From assembly GCF_000143415.4 (NCBI RefSeq), contig NW_003314436.1, positions 8,629-72,628 on the forward strand: a DNA stretch of 64,000 nucleotides, given 5' to 3'. A program made the translations under genes and the position numbers. The notes under the pieces were generated by a model. It saw nothing but the letters and a program-made list of their open reading frames with translations. It was not told where the DNA came from and made no database searches. Positions 12,323 through 22,568 of this stretch are shown piece after piece (within the stretch, counting starts at the first letter, position 1; each line of letters starts with the position of its first letter). Source of the stretch: Selaginella moellendorffii. Lineage: Eukaryota > Streptophyta > Lycopodiopsida > Selaginellales > Selaginellaceae.

Positions 12323-12819
12323 ATGGCCGCGGGGGGGCTGGATGCCGCGTTCTTGGAGCTAATGCGCGATCGTGCACAGCGATCGGCAGCGATCCGGCAG
12401 CGCATAGGTGAGATTTTGGATTCTTGGCTGGAAATCGGCTCAATGCGGGCTTCACAGACAGGGATCGGAAAGAAGCCCTTGCATCGGCCGCACAGGTATC
12501 GAAACTTCTGGAGCGCGGCCTCAATGCCGGGGTCCAGGAGGTGTTTGCGAACGAGAAGAGGATCGAGAGCGAGACTCGCGCGGTGGCCATGACGGTTCAG
12601 CGAGCGGTCAAGCAGAGCAACCAGTGGATGAGCCTCTTCCATAGTTTCGACACGGCATTGAAGGCAAGCTCTCTCCTTGTGGATCTTTGTAACTCTTGTT
12701 CGCTTTCTCCTCCTCTTCTTTTGTTTCTCTAGGAGATTGGTGATTTTGAGAACTGGATAAAGATCATGGAACGCGACTGCGAGGAGATCCAAAGCGCCTT
12801 GGAACGCGTCAAACGCTAG
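12323..12819 (+). CDS. BLOS1: BLOC-1 subunit 1 (BLOS1/GCN5L1)
   Basis: Three exons: 12323-12407, 12458-12663 and 12733-12819. They sum to 126 codons (125 aa), the typical length of the family. After the first intron the protein runs IRQRI-DRDRKEAL and AAQVSKLLERGLNAGVQ, and ends EIGDFENWIKIMERDCEEI, matching the BLOC1S1 helical domain and its conserved 'LKEIGD.ENW' segment. BLOS1 is an alpha-helical subunit of the BLOC-1/BORC complexes in endosomal sorting; in Arabidopsis BLOS1 acts with SNX1 in endosome-to-vacuole transport. The second intron (12664-12732) starts GC rather than GT. The stop lies 11 nt before the PPR start codon. Confidence 0.9.
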
Positions 12820-12830
12820 CGCGAGATGCG

Positions 12831-14858
12831 ATGAGGAAGAGCAGGGCCGAATGTCTTGAGCTTATCAGCTCCGTCAAGACGATCGCCACCGCAAAGGCAG
12901 TCCACGTACAGATCGTCGACAAGATCTTCCTCGACGATGTCTTCCTCTGCAACAAGCTCATCGAGATGTATGGCCGCTGCCGGAGCTCACGCGAGGCACG
13001 CACCATCTTCGACGCGATGCTCGCCAGGGACTCCTTCTCCTGGGACACGATGCTGCTGGCGTACACTCGGACCGGCAACCTCGAGCAAGCCAAGCAGATC
13101 TTCGATGAGATGCCCAGCAAGAATCTCATCTCCTGGACGAGCCTGCTGGTGGCATTCTCTTCCAGCGAAGACTTCCACCAGGCCAAGCTCCTCTTCGACC
13201 AGATGCCCGAGAGAGATGAAGTCGCCTGGAACGCGATGCTGGCTGTATATGCCCAGAATGGGTGCCTGGAAGACGCTACGCTGCTGTTCCAGGAAATGCC
13301 CAGCACCAACCTGGTGTCGTGGAACACTCTGCTCGACGCTTTTGTGGAGGCTGGGAAGCTGGAAGAGGCCGGGGACTTGTTTCACAGGATGCCACTGCAC
13401 GACTTGATCTCCTGGACGACTATCCATCACGCTTATGCCCGGTTTGGGTATATAGACGAGGCAAAGCTCGTCATGGAGGCTATGCCCGAGAGTGACACAG
13501 TCTGCTGGACAGCGATGCTTTCGGCGTATGCTCAGCTGGGGAGCCTGGACAGTGCCAAGGCTACGTTCGACTACATGCCGCAGAGGGACCTGGTCTCTTG
13601 GAACACGATGCTTGCGGCGTATACTCAAAACGGACGCCTCGACGATGCAAAGTTTGTGTTTTGGGGGATGCCCGAGAGGGACTTGTTCTCGTGGACGACG
13701 ATGCTGGCTTGTTACGTCGAAGGGGGGCATTTGGAGGAGGCCAGGAGGGTGTTTGACGGCATGCCACAGCGAAACGTGATCGCCTGGAACGTCATTCTAG
13801 CGGGGTACGCACAGGTCGGACTCATGGATCGAGCAACGCTACACTTCGACTCGATGCCGTTTCGAGACTTGATATCCTGGAACATCATGCTCGGCGGCTA
13901 CGTCCAGATCGAAGGTGGTCTTCGCGAGGCGGAGGTGTTCTTCCGGGGGATGCCGCAGCACAACTTGGTGTCGAGGAACACGATGCTCACAGCGTTCGCC
14001 CAGGCCGGATTCATCGAGAAGTCGAGGGGCTGCTTCTCATCGATGCCGGAGCACAACCAAGTCTCGTGGACGTCGATGCTGGCGGCGTTTGCTCACAACG
14101 GCCGGGTCGAGGAGGCCAAGTTCACGTTCCTGTCGATGCCGCAGCGAGACTTGGTCGCCTGGAACGCGATGCTGGCGGCCTACGCTCGAAACGGACAGCT
14201 CCTCGAGGCGAAGCAGGCTTTCAGCGACATGCCCGAGCGGAGCCTGGTTTCGTTCAACGGCATGCTCTCGGCCTACGCGCAAAACGGCCATCTCCGGCTC
14301 GCCAGGCAGCAGTTCGATCGCATGCCCGAGAGAGACCTCGCTTCGTGGTGCGCGATCCTGGCGGCCTACACCCAGAACCGAGGACACACCAGCGGCATCG
14401 TCGAGCTCTTCAACGCGATGAAGCTCACGGACATGCATCACGGGGCGTGCTTCGTGGCGGTGCTCGTCGCGTGTAGCCGAGCCGGGAAGCTTTCGGACGG
14501 GAGGAGATGGTTTGGATCGCTGCTCGTCGACTTTGGCGAGCGGCCGACGAGGCAGCACTACTGCTGCATGGTGGATCTCTTGGCTCGGGCGGGGCACTTG
14601 GACGACGCGGAGGCGCTGGTGGTGGAGATGCCGCTGGGCTCGAGCGCGCTCCAGTGGAGGTGCCTGCTTGGAGCTTGCGGGAATGGCTATGGCGGTATCG
14701 AGCAGGGTGGCCGGGTTGCGAGCTCCGTGCTGGACTTGGGTGGAGGCGATGGAGCTGGCTATGTTCTTCTCAGCAATCTTTGCTACTCGGTTGGAGCTCC
14801 GGAGAATTGGATTGCTACAAAGGAGAGGAAGAAGCTCGCGGCAAGAGCTCCAAGATGA
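12831..14858 (+). CDS. Intronless PPR protein with about 15 tandem S-type repeats
   Basis: A single 675-aa open frame. After a short leader (AVHVQIVDKIFLDDVFLCNK) comes a nearly unbroken series of about 15 units of 31 residues, each of the form N/T-x-M-L-x-A-Y-x-x-x-G ... A-x-x-x-F-x-x-MP-x-x-x-L-x-SW. A less regular part ends in LQWRCLLGACG and a shortened E-like tail (YVLLSNLC). There is no DYW domain. PPR proteins bind RNA in mitochondria or plastids; each repeat reads one base through the residue pair at positions 5 and 35 (31 in S motifs). I see no strong transit peptide, since the leader is only about 20 residues; the true start could be further upstream in unspliced BLOC1S1 sequence. 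Confidence 0.87.
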   Translation: MRKSRAECLELISSVKTIATAKAVHVQIVDKIFLDDVFLCNKLIEMYGRCRSSREARTIFDAMLARDSFSWDTMLLAYTRTGNLEQAKQIFDEMPSKNLISWTSLLVAFSSSEDFHQAKLLFDQMPERDEVAWNAMLAVYAQNGCLEDATLLFQEMPSTNLVSWNTLLDAFVEAGKLEEAGDLFHRMPLHDLISWTTIHHAYARFGYIDEAKLVMEAMPESDTVCWTAMLSAYAQLGSLDSAKATFDYMPQRDLVSWNTMLAAYTQNGRLDDAKFVFWGMPERDLFSWTTMLACYVEGGHLEEARRVFDGMPQRNVIAWNVILAGYAQVGLMDRATLHFDSMPFRDLISWNIMLGGYVQIEGGLREAEVFFRGMPQHNLVSRNTMLTAFAQAGFIEKSRGCFSSMPEHNQVSWTSMLAAFAHNGRVEEAKFTFLSMPQRDLVAWNAMLAAYARNGQLLEAKQAFSDMPERSLVSFNGMLSAYAQNGHLRLARQQFDRMPERDLASWCAILAAYTQNRGHTSGIVELFNAMKLTDMHHGACFVAVLVACSRAGKLSDGRRWFGSLLVDFGERPTRQHYCCMVDLLARAGHLDDAEALVVEMPLGSSALQWRCLLGACGNGYGGIEQGGRVASSVLDLGGGDGAGYVLLSNLCYSVGAPENWIATKERKKLAARAPR

Positions 14859-15006
14859 AAATTTTGTTGTCTAGAAACTTAGTTTACATACGTTTAATTA
14901 TTGGTCTGATCAAATATATTGTAGCACACAATCATATGAAATCTTGATGTTCATGCGAGTCAATCTTAAACTGGATATATCCAACAGCTACTCATTGGAG
15001 CCTGGC

Positions 15007-15300
15007 CTAACCTTCAAAAGCTGTCAAGAGTGGAACTTTTTCCAATGATATTATGATCTTTTGAGATAGAATTGGTCTGAGCTTCCAGCCGCAATTGGAG
15101 AACTTGACGGAGGAGGCGCCTCCAACCACGATTCTTCCTCGTTGATATAAGATAAAAGATTTCCACCGCAATTCTTTGGCTGGATGCATAGTAAGCAAAT
15201 CAACATGGAAGAACACTTGCTGGATGACATTGTTGAAATAAAGCACCCATTTCCTTGTCTTCCTACAGCTGCCCTGAGAGGACCTTGGAATGGAAAACAT
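15007..15300 (-). pseudogene. Decayed BAHD acyltransferase first-exon fragment
   Basis: A minus-strand open frame that shares landmarks with exon 1 of the intact BAHD gene at 16083-17740: a YFNNVIQQVFFHV block versus YLNNFDQQVFFHV, and KVPLLT versus EEVPLLT at the exon end. The central part, which should carry the PAAGR segment, is deleted or scrambled. There is no start-to-HxxxD continuation. A second relic with the same internal loss lies at 18850-19150 in the opposite orientation. Confidence 0.6.
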
Positions 15301-16082
15301 TGGAAAACATTAACCTTGTCAAATATAAAGCTCTTCCTGTAAAGTTTCTTGTGTAGAGTTCTGCCCGCAAAGGTATCACAGAAGCAGAATGCCATGCTTA
15401 AATCATGTAAAATGAAATAGTGGATGTGGTCCAAATTGCACAAAACCTCAATTTTCTAATGGTTACTGAAAGTCCAAACACGCAAACTAAGTTGCAGCTG
15501 AATTCTTTTAATGGATCATGACGGGTAGCAACTGAAAGATTAATTGAAAAACATGAAACAAAGTTTTAGAAAAAAATTACATTAAATTTTAGAAGTATTT
15601 ATCAGATTAATATAATTTAAGAACCATGAATATATTGAGTATCTTATCATCCTGTACTTCTGGAAGGGTAGTTGATTTTGTTCTCTTTCTTTGCATCATC
15701 ATATGGGATTGAATGGCCCAGTATAAAAATAACAACAAAGACTGGTGAGCAAGCTTCTTCTTTTAAAACAAAAAAAAAATTCTATAAAAAAAGGAATAGT
15801 TTCGTGTCGGAGTCTCCCACTCGCTCAGCGACACAAGATTTTATGCTCTGATGTTTAACCAGGCAACAACCGCATTGCGTGAACTTCCCGTTCTTTCTTA
15901 AGTCTGGATTTAGAAGAAATTTTGTTATAAGACTAAGTCAGCTTTCTACAAAACAAAAATTATTCCATAAGAAAACTAGGAATTTTCTTACGTATACAAA
16001 TCTATCAGAAAACTAGTTGACAGATTGGTACCAGCAAAATTATTCCAGAAGAAAACCAGGAATTTCTTACATATACACTCTT
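15301..16082. other. Intergenic, AT-rich, with a duplicated BAHD 3' segment
   Basis: No gene. At 15950-16075 a segment of about 90 bp is repeated: 'aaaattattcca.aagaaaac.aggaattt.cttac.tatac' occurs twice, the second copy running up to the BAHD stop codon at 16083. This is a short tandem duplication of the BAHD 3' end. Confidence 0.5.
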
Positions 16083-17740
16083 TCATACCTTGAGCAAAGC
16101 CTCCAGCTTGGCCATCTTATCAAAATCCATCCCCATAAACAAGTTAACGCCGCCATCGTTCTTGCAGCTAGACAGCACCAGCACGTACTCCCGACGGTCG
16201 TTGACCGGGGCCGCCACGTAGGCAGGCCGCCCGCAGCCAAAGTCAACGGCGTCAAACCCGAGCCTCGACCACGTGGTGATGATCATGCCACCTGGCAGGT
16301 CGATGATGCCGTGGCCCTTGACGTGGCACCAATCGAGCTCCGAGCGGATGTACCCCTCGTCCACGCTGGCGATGGTTTCCTGGATTCTGCGCACCGCGAA
16401 GGTGAGCGAGTTCTCGCGGAGCTCGGCGGCGGTGGTGTTCACGCACGGCGCCGCGATGACGCCATTGCCCAGGAATCTCTCGGGGAAATGCGGCGGGGCT
16501 TTGAGCTTGTCGCGGATGCTGATCACCACGAAGAGCTTGGAGATGGCGGCGGGGTCGAGGCCCATGGCGGCGGTACGCGCGCGCCAGACGTGCGCGGTGA
16601 GCGCCTGGAATGTGGAGCAGCTGTTGAGCGATCCATCCGCCAGCGCGCGCGATTTGAGCGCCGCGAGGTCGCGCGCGGTGAAGGAGAAGGTCTTGAACGC
16701 GATGGGCAGTGGCGCGGTGGCGTCGTACCAGGAGGAGGGGTTGAAGAGGAGCTTGGCGGGAGTGGCCGGGAGGGCCGCAAGCTCCGGGTGGTCGCGTGTC
16801 ACGAGTGGCGGCGATCGGTGGCGGAAGCACGAGCGATCCGGGTCGCGCGGTGCGAGCTCCACGGCCTCCCCTCGCGTGATCGTCGCGAAATCGTGGAGGA
16901 AATCGCTGATGGAGATGCCGTCCATGACGACGTGGCTGATGAAGAAGCCCAGGATGAATCCTCCACAGCGGAATCGCGTTACCTGCGAGAGAGATTCTCA
17001 CGGGTTTTAGCCTCGATTGGATTGGAGTGTCTCGATCGACGGCCCAAATCGACATCGCTGGACGAGTCGATCGAATTTTTGGCGAATTGCCAGCTATAGA
17101 AGATGCCATGACTGGGAATTTTGAGAAATTGAGCGATCAAACCCCGAGTGTGGCCTGGAATTGATGAGAAACAATCTATCCGAGTTGCCATCACTCTTGG
17201 ATTTGATCGCCCAACACGCATTTCGGGAAAGATGGAAAGAAGGAGAGAAGACATGAGAAAAGGAAAGAAAATCCAGACCTGGACAGTCAAGAGTGGAACT
17301 TCTTCCNNNNNNNNNNNNNNNNNNNNNNNNNNNNNNNNNNNNNNNNNNNNNNNNNNNNNNNNNNNNNNNNNNNNNNNNNNNNNNNNNNNNNNNNNNNNNN
17401 NNNNNNNNNNNNNNNNNNNNNNNNNNNNNNNNNNNNNNNNNNNNNNNNNNNNNNNNNNNNNNNTGATCCGATACCTCCCCGCCGCCGGGTAGTAAACCAG
17501 AACGGTTTGCTCAAGGCCCTCGGGGAAGCTCTCGATCATAGCTCCGCCATCGTCACGAAGATCGTCACCCAGCTGGATGCTATACTCCCCGTGACCAACA
17601 TCGTACACCAGCAGCATCTCGACGTGGAAGAACACTTGCTGGTCGAAATTATTGAGGTAAAGCGCGCATTTCTTGGTGGGCGATGCCGGCTTGATCACCT
17701 CGGGCTCCTCGGTGTTGATCTGGAGATAGTATGATCCCAT
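16083..17740 (-). CDS. BAHD acyltransferase (HCT/SHT-type), with a gap in exon 1
   Basis: Two exons on the minus strand: 17740-17279 and 16982-16083, separated by a 296-nt intron. The total is 454 codons including 157 N (17307-17463), close to the usual BAHD length; the frame is kept across the gap. Exon 1 has an N-terminal QQVFFHVEMLLVY block and YYPAAGRYRI; it ends EEVPLLTVQ, and exon 2 opens VTRFRCGGFILG. The catalytic HxxxD is HVVMDG. The second BAHD motif, normally DFGWG, is DFGCG here. These enzymes transfer acyl groups from CoA thioesters to alcohols or amines in the cytosol (hydroxycinnamoyl esters or amides); the acceptor cannot be told. An in-frame ATG at 17764 is an alternative start. 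Degenerate copies flank the gene on both sides. Confidence 0.87.
17307..17463. other. Assembly gap (157 N)
   Basis: An unsequenced stretch inside exon 1 of the BAHD gene. Its size fits the roughly 50 missing residues expected between the PAAGR segment and the PLLTVQ segment, so the estimate is probably right. Confidence 0.99.
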
Positions 17741-18846
17741 CCTCTCAGGGTTCCTTCTTTCCAAAAAGTTAAGATATCAACCTGGAAGAATTAGCAATCT
17801 CCTCTCCTCCTTTCTTCCAAGAACTTATGATATAAACCAGGAAAAACTAGCACTCTCCTCTCCCTTTTTCTTCAAGGAATTATGATATCAACCTGGAGCT
17901 CACGAGTAGGTACTCTTTCTTGAAGCTTTCTTGGTTGCAGTGGAGCCATGGTGGGGATATTTATTTGACTGGACAAGTAGGCAGCCCGTCAATGAAACAC
18001 CTACAGCACCACGTATTGACTTTTACTACGATGCCATCATCCTCCACAGCGTGACGGTGCGATTGCGGCCTACACAATCTGGAGGTTGACGGGCTCTAGG
18101 TTAAAGACCAGTCAATTTACCCACACGACAACTCGACTTGGACGCTCTCCACGCTTGTTTTGTGGGGGCGTTTAAACGGAGCTCTCGAGCGGATTGTGAC
18201 TTCCCAGCGAGGAGAAGGGTCCCAAAAACCAAAAATGTTCTGGAAAGTAGTCGGATAGATCTCTTCCAAAGCCAAATAGTTTTGGCAAAGGTGCTTTTTG
18301 GGAGTGGATTAGGTCCTTGTACGCCGTGAAGTTTGACGCGGGCACTAGGAATATAATTCTAACAAAGTTGGTAGTTTGTGTGATTTTGTCGTGTGAAACC
18401 GGAGATTGCCGGCAAATAAAGTACCCAAGCTGTCATCCCGTGGGTCTGCTGGTTGGACGAGTCTTGTTGATCCTACATAGAAATTCACTCTATCTATAAT
18501 GTAGCTGGGAACAATGTCCAGTCGTCTATAATCTTAGACTTAAACACAATGAGCACGTACATTAGCTTCCATGATCCATGTACATGTACAGAACTAATGT
18601 ACAGTGAGATCTTGATAGCTACTACCATTGAAAAAATTCAGCTGCATTAGAAAAGAGTGAGGTTTAGTTGATTATCGTCCCTTGTACAGGCTCTCGTGCA
18701 ATGAGACCTTGTCAACAACTAACCCCCACCATGACACAAAGGTACCTTCTATGACTGCACATCCACTATTTCATTTTCATGCTGAGAGAATCAGATCCCA
18801 TTTTGTGGCAGAACTTTGCACGAGAAAGTAGACGAAGAGCTTTAGA
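17741..18846. promoter_or_regulatory. BAHD promoter region with short tandem repeat
   Basis: The upstream flank of the BAHD gene. At 17768-17895 a unit of about 56 bp is repeated roughly 2.4 times ('.atgatat.aacc.gga...agca.tctcctctcc...ttc.tcaag.a'). The rest (17900-18846) shows no gene. Apparent short open frames at 18138-18499 lack domain features. Confidence 0.5.
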
Positions 18847-19150
18847 TTGCTGCCAACAAGTTTGACGGGGTTTATGCTTTCCAAAATATATTTCAACTAT
18901 TTCCCCCAGCGAGTGTTCTTCCATGCTTTAATATGTTTCAACAAGCATCAAGCCAAACAATTTGGTGGATGTCTGCTATCAACTAGGAAAAATCGTTGCC
19001 TGCTTTGTCAAGCTCGCCAATTTGCAGAGCTGGAAGCTTCGGCTCCCAAGTTTCCGAAGGCTTGTCTTCTATCTCAAGAGCATACTAAATCATTGGAAGA
19101 AGTTCAAGATCAAGGGTACATTCAATCGAAAGAATCCTGACCTAACCAAG
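18847..19150 (+). pseudogene. Second decayed BAHD exon-1 fragment, inverted
   Basis: A plus-strand segment aligning with the reverse complement of 15007-15300: 'tatttcaac..t....ccagc.agtgttcttccatg', then 'ccaaa.aatt..ggtgga', and 'ctatctcaa.ag.....a.atcattggaa.aagttc'. The encoded YFPQRVFFHALI corresponds to YFNNVIQQVFFHV. Frames are broken. Both relics lack the same middle, so they descend from one already damaged copy. Confidence 0.55.
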
Positions 19151-19569
19151 AGTATATGTACTAACGTACATGGATAGTAGAAACTTTCGTGCATACTCTT
19201 AATCACCGAGCATTGGTAGTTGAGAACACTTTTCTTTTACCTGACACTACAAGGTTTATTCTTAGAACAATCAACACACTTTAGTTTCCATACATTTGGG
19301 AATAATTTTTGTTAGTCTTGCCATAGATCATCACGCTGTTGAGTTGGGAATAACTTTTGTTAGTGTTACCACAGACTTGGAACAATCAACACGCTGTACA
19401 ATTTGCATTGTTGGTGCGCTCACGTACATTTGGGTGGTGCGAACAATCAACTCGAGGAGTATTATCACCAAACTCTATCGGTGTGATAATATCTCTAGCA
19501 ATTACAAAAGCATTCTTGGAATATTTTTAAGCATACATATACAAAATTACAAAACATTAAAGCAACCAA
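19151..19569. other. Intergenic with a short local duplication
   Basis: No gene. Around 19285-19400 the sequence 'gggaataa.ttttgttagt.tt.cca.ag' occurs twice about 60 bp apart, a small local duplication. The interval holds the 3' flank of the BTB gene. Confidence 0.4.
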
Positions 19570-20824
19570 TTAAAAGTGTACGGCATTTAAACCCTCCTGG
19601 AACATCTCAATGAGAAGCTCTTTGTCAGTAGAGTGGAGGAATTGGTCGAAATTAGCACGAATGTCGTGAATCTTGCCGAATTCGAAGAGGTATCTCATGC
19701 AATCCTGTGAAACAAAGCGCGAGAGAAGTTACAGGAAAGATCAGCAAGAAGATAGTTACCTTCTTCAAGTTTGGAAGATGGAACATCCACGCGTTGTGTA
19801 GTCTCTCCAGAACGTTGTCCGAGTTTATATCCTCCATCAAGCTTTCCTCGCATGCCTGCTTGAGATCCTCGATATCATACTTGTCCGAGGCGGCGAGGAG
19901 AGCCATCCGGTGCTTGTGAAACGCTGGGCGATTGATGCTGCCGTAGAGATACGCTAGAAGTGCCTTGAGCGATTCCAGCGACATGTCCTCCATCTCGATC
20001 GTGAAAGTCTTCCTCTCTCTCAAGTCGTGCGAGAACATCACCTGGAAAACTCGAGAGCGCGTCGCCAGGATCGCCAAGTGTGCTCCAATGCTTCCGCTCG
20101 GCGTTGTGATCGTCACGTCTGTGTGGACGCCACTGTCTAGCATGTAGCTCAAGCAGCTCAGCGCGGCCTGGTGAGCGGCGGGCTGGATCGATTTTCCTAG
20201 AGTGAAGTAGAAAGGATCACCCTGGATGGAAAATCACCAAAGAAAAAAGAAAACTCACGACTTTGAGATCGATGCTGATGGTGTTCTAGAGAGAAACTTA
20301 CGGCTTGCGAGCCACACTTCATGTCTATAAACTCGACCTCCACAACGAACTTTCCATGGATCGCAGTCTCCACAGACCAAGCGTGGTACTCGTTCGTGAG
20401 GAAAGTCTTGTCATTCACTGCTAAATCCAATCCAAGTAAAGGTTTTCGATCAAACTATAGTCACCAAGTACCTTGAGACTGGACGACTTGACGTAGACCT
20501 GGTCCATGAAGGACACGAAGAACAAAAGCTACAGTTGGCACTTGCTCGCTTGGATGATCCGAGTGTTCCTTGAAAAGCCAGACATGCAAAGGCCCACATT
20601 TTTTGATCTGCAAGCGCCTGGAAAGAAAAAGAAATCACATACATTGCGTGTGTTCTACTGTTCTAGAGGAAAAAAATTTACCATGTCCACACACCCATCT
20701 TAAAATTGTTTGATTTCCAGCAGAGATTGGGAGTGAGGCTGTCGATCCTCCACTGCGCCAGCCTCGACAGAATCTCCACATTCAAGCTGAAAGTAAGATG
20801 GATCTGCGACGGCTGGCTCTGCAT
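19570..20824 (-). CDS. BTB/POZ-domain protein with N-terminal MATH-like region (At1g21780-like)
   Basis: A minus-strand gene of about five exons starting at 20824. Exon 1 gives MQSQPSQIHLTFSLNVEILS and then RLAQWRI, followed by the MATH-like half (KKCGPLHVWLFKE; VPTVAFVLRVL; EYHAWSVETAIHGKFVVEVE). The BTB domain is in the large exon: DSGVHTDVTITTPSGSIGAH, LAILATRSRVFQVMF, LLAYLYGSI, then LLAASDKYDIEDLKQACEES. The last exon supplies a C-terminal tail, FEFGKIHDIRANF ... EMFQEG. The order and sequence match Arabidopsis At1g21780, a putative CUL3 substrate adaptor: BTB binds cullin 3 and the MATH-like part binds substrate. The gene is divergent from TBP. Confidence 0.87.
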
Positions 20825-21481
20825 CGTGAGAAATCGCGCTCGAATCTCACCTCATCGCGCAAGAGCCGCCGCCGATCGACCGCGCCTAGCGATCAATCAC
20901 ACTCCCAGCCTGCGATCACTCTCCTACCGCCGAGATCACTCTCGCCGATCGATCCAGCATTCTACCTCCACTTTAGCGCTTCCACGCTAGGGCTTTAGAA
21001 AACACACGTGGCACGGTGCCACTGGTCCACGTCCCTCGCAACACTACACGCGTGTTCGATTCGTTGTCCCACCACGTCCGTTAGATAGGCTGAGGTACGG
21101 ACATGATGGACGGAATCTGTCTCTGTCAAATAGTCCCAAGCCCATACACGCGAGGGCATTGCCCTTGCCCTTCTCATTTCTTTGTGTTCTCCAAAGGGGC
21201 ATAAGTATATAAACCGCCCTCCAGGGCGCGCTCTATATATATCCTCCCATCCTCCTTAAATCCTTCCTTCTTTTTCTAGGGCTCGAGCAGTGCGCCACAA
21301 AGAAAGAGGCCGCGGCGCCCCCAAATCTCCACTCTTCCAAGGTTTGCGGCGGCGCGTAAAACCCTAGCGCTGGATCTTGAGCTGCCGCGGCGGCGCCTGC
21401 TCGACGACCTCGCAAATCGCAATCCTCTCTGCGTTTCGGCGCTTGATTTCGCCAGCGCTGGTAATCTCTTGTTCTTGACCC
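20825..21481. promoter_or_regulatory. Divergent BTB (-)/TBP (+) promoter with G-box and TATA box
   Basis: A 657-bp interval between two start codons. A CACGTGGC G-box/ABRE-type element lies at 21005-21012. A TATATAAA box at 21206-21213 faces TBP, with a second TA-rich run at 21233-21241. The TBP leader contains 'aaaaccctag' at 21357-21366, a telo-box-like element common in plant housekeeping promoters. Confidence 0.55.
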
Positions 21482-22568
21482 ATGGCGCAAATTCTAGAGG
21501 GCACTGAGCCGGTGGATCTTGCCAAGCATCCGTCTGGGATCATTCCGACCTTACAGTGAGTGGTACTTGGGTTTGTGGTGACAAGATTGTAATGGAAGCT
21601 GGGGTCTTTTCTTTCTTTTCAGGAACATTGTCTCGACCGTGAACATGGATTGTAAACTAGATCTGAAAACCATTGCTCTTCACGCGAGGAATGCCGAGTA
21701 TAACCCCAAGGTTTGTGGGAGAGAGGAAGTTTTCTAACTTAACGCTCTGGAAACAGCGTTTCGCAGCCGTGATCATGAGAATAAGGGAGCCCAAGACGAC
21801 AGCGCTGATTTTTGCGTCGGGAAAGATGGTAGCTTGTCTCGATTTTGGCGCTGTGATTCTTACTAACGGCTTGCTTGTAGGTTTGCACTGGAGCCAAGAG
21901 CGAACAACAATCAAAGCTCGCAGCAAGAAAGGTAAATGCTTGACGCTGTCTTCTTCGACAATGGGACTCATGGTTTTCGTTCTTGCAGTATGCTCGTATC
22001 ATCCAAAAGCTGGGATTCCCCGCACAGTTTAAAGTATGAAGAAGAAAACACATTGTGGTCTGAGCTCAAACTTAGTAACGTCCATGATCGCAGGATTTTA
22101 AGATCCAGAACATTGTTGGCTCCTGCGACGTTAAGTTCCCGATCAGATTGGAGGGCCTGGCGTACGCTCACGGTCACTTCTCAAGCGTAAGTCGTGCTTC
22201 CTTTGTCACACTTATACTCTTTTCTCTTTTGCGGGTCTTATCACTAAAGTTTTGTGCAGTACGAACCAGAGCTGTTCCCCGGATTGATCTACCGAATGAA
22301 GCAGCCTAAGATCGTGCTCCTGATCTTCGTCTCTGGAAAGATTGTGCTTACTGGTGCAAAGGTAAAACCAGTAAAAAACGCAGAGAGATGGAGGTAACGA
22401 AGCTCTCTTCCTTGGAGCTCCTTTTTTTCCACAGGTCCGGGATGAGATCTACGAAGCATTCGAGAACATCTACCCGGTGCTGACCGAGTTTAGAAAGATG
22501 CAGCAATGGTATGTTTCTCTTAAATTCGGTCACCAAACTTACACGGTGTTCTTGGTTTTTCCTATAGA
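21482..22568 (+). CDS. TBP: TATA-box-binding protein (TBP)
   Basis: A multi-exon gene starting ATG 21482 ([19 protein letters not shown]). First exons: 21482-21555, 21623-21710, 21757-21828, 21881 onward. The protein has the two direct repeats of the saddle: [20 protein letters not shown] ... [14 protein letters not shown] and [20 protein letters not shown] ... [14 protein letters not shown], ending [12 protein letters not shown]. It is about 200 aa, the usual plant length. It nucleates preinitiation complexes of all three RNA polymerases in the nucleus. The last intron appears to split the stop codon: TG at 22507-22508, intron 22509-22567, A at 22568. If that intron is retained the frame runs on to 22746. 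Confidence 0.92.

Noticed and set aside
13912-14600. Long open frames antisense or frame-shifted to the PPR gene (Arg/Ser-rich and Pro-rich translations).
   Set aside because: They are shadows of the GC-rich PPR repeats; they show the periodicity of the sense repeats and no domain.
16017-17099. A 360-codon plus-strand frame opposite the BAHD gene.
   Set aside because: It is the complement of BAHD exon 2, intron and exon 1, crosses the intron without a signal, and is Arg/Glu/Gly-rich chance coding.
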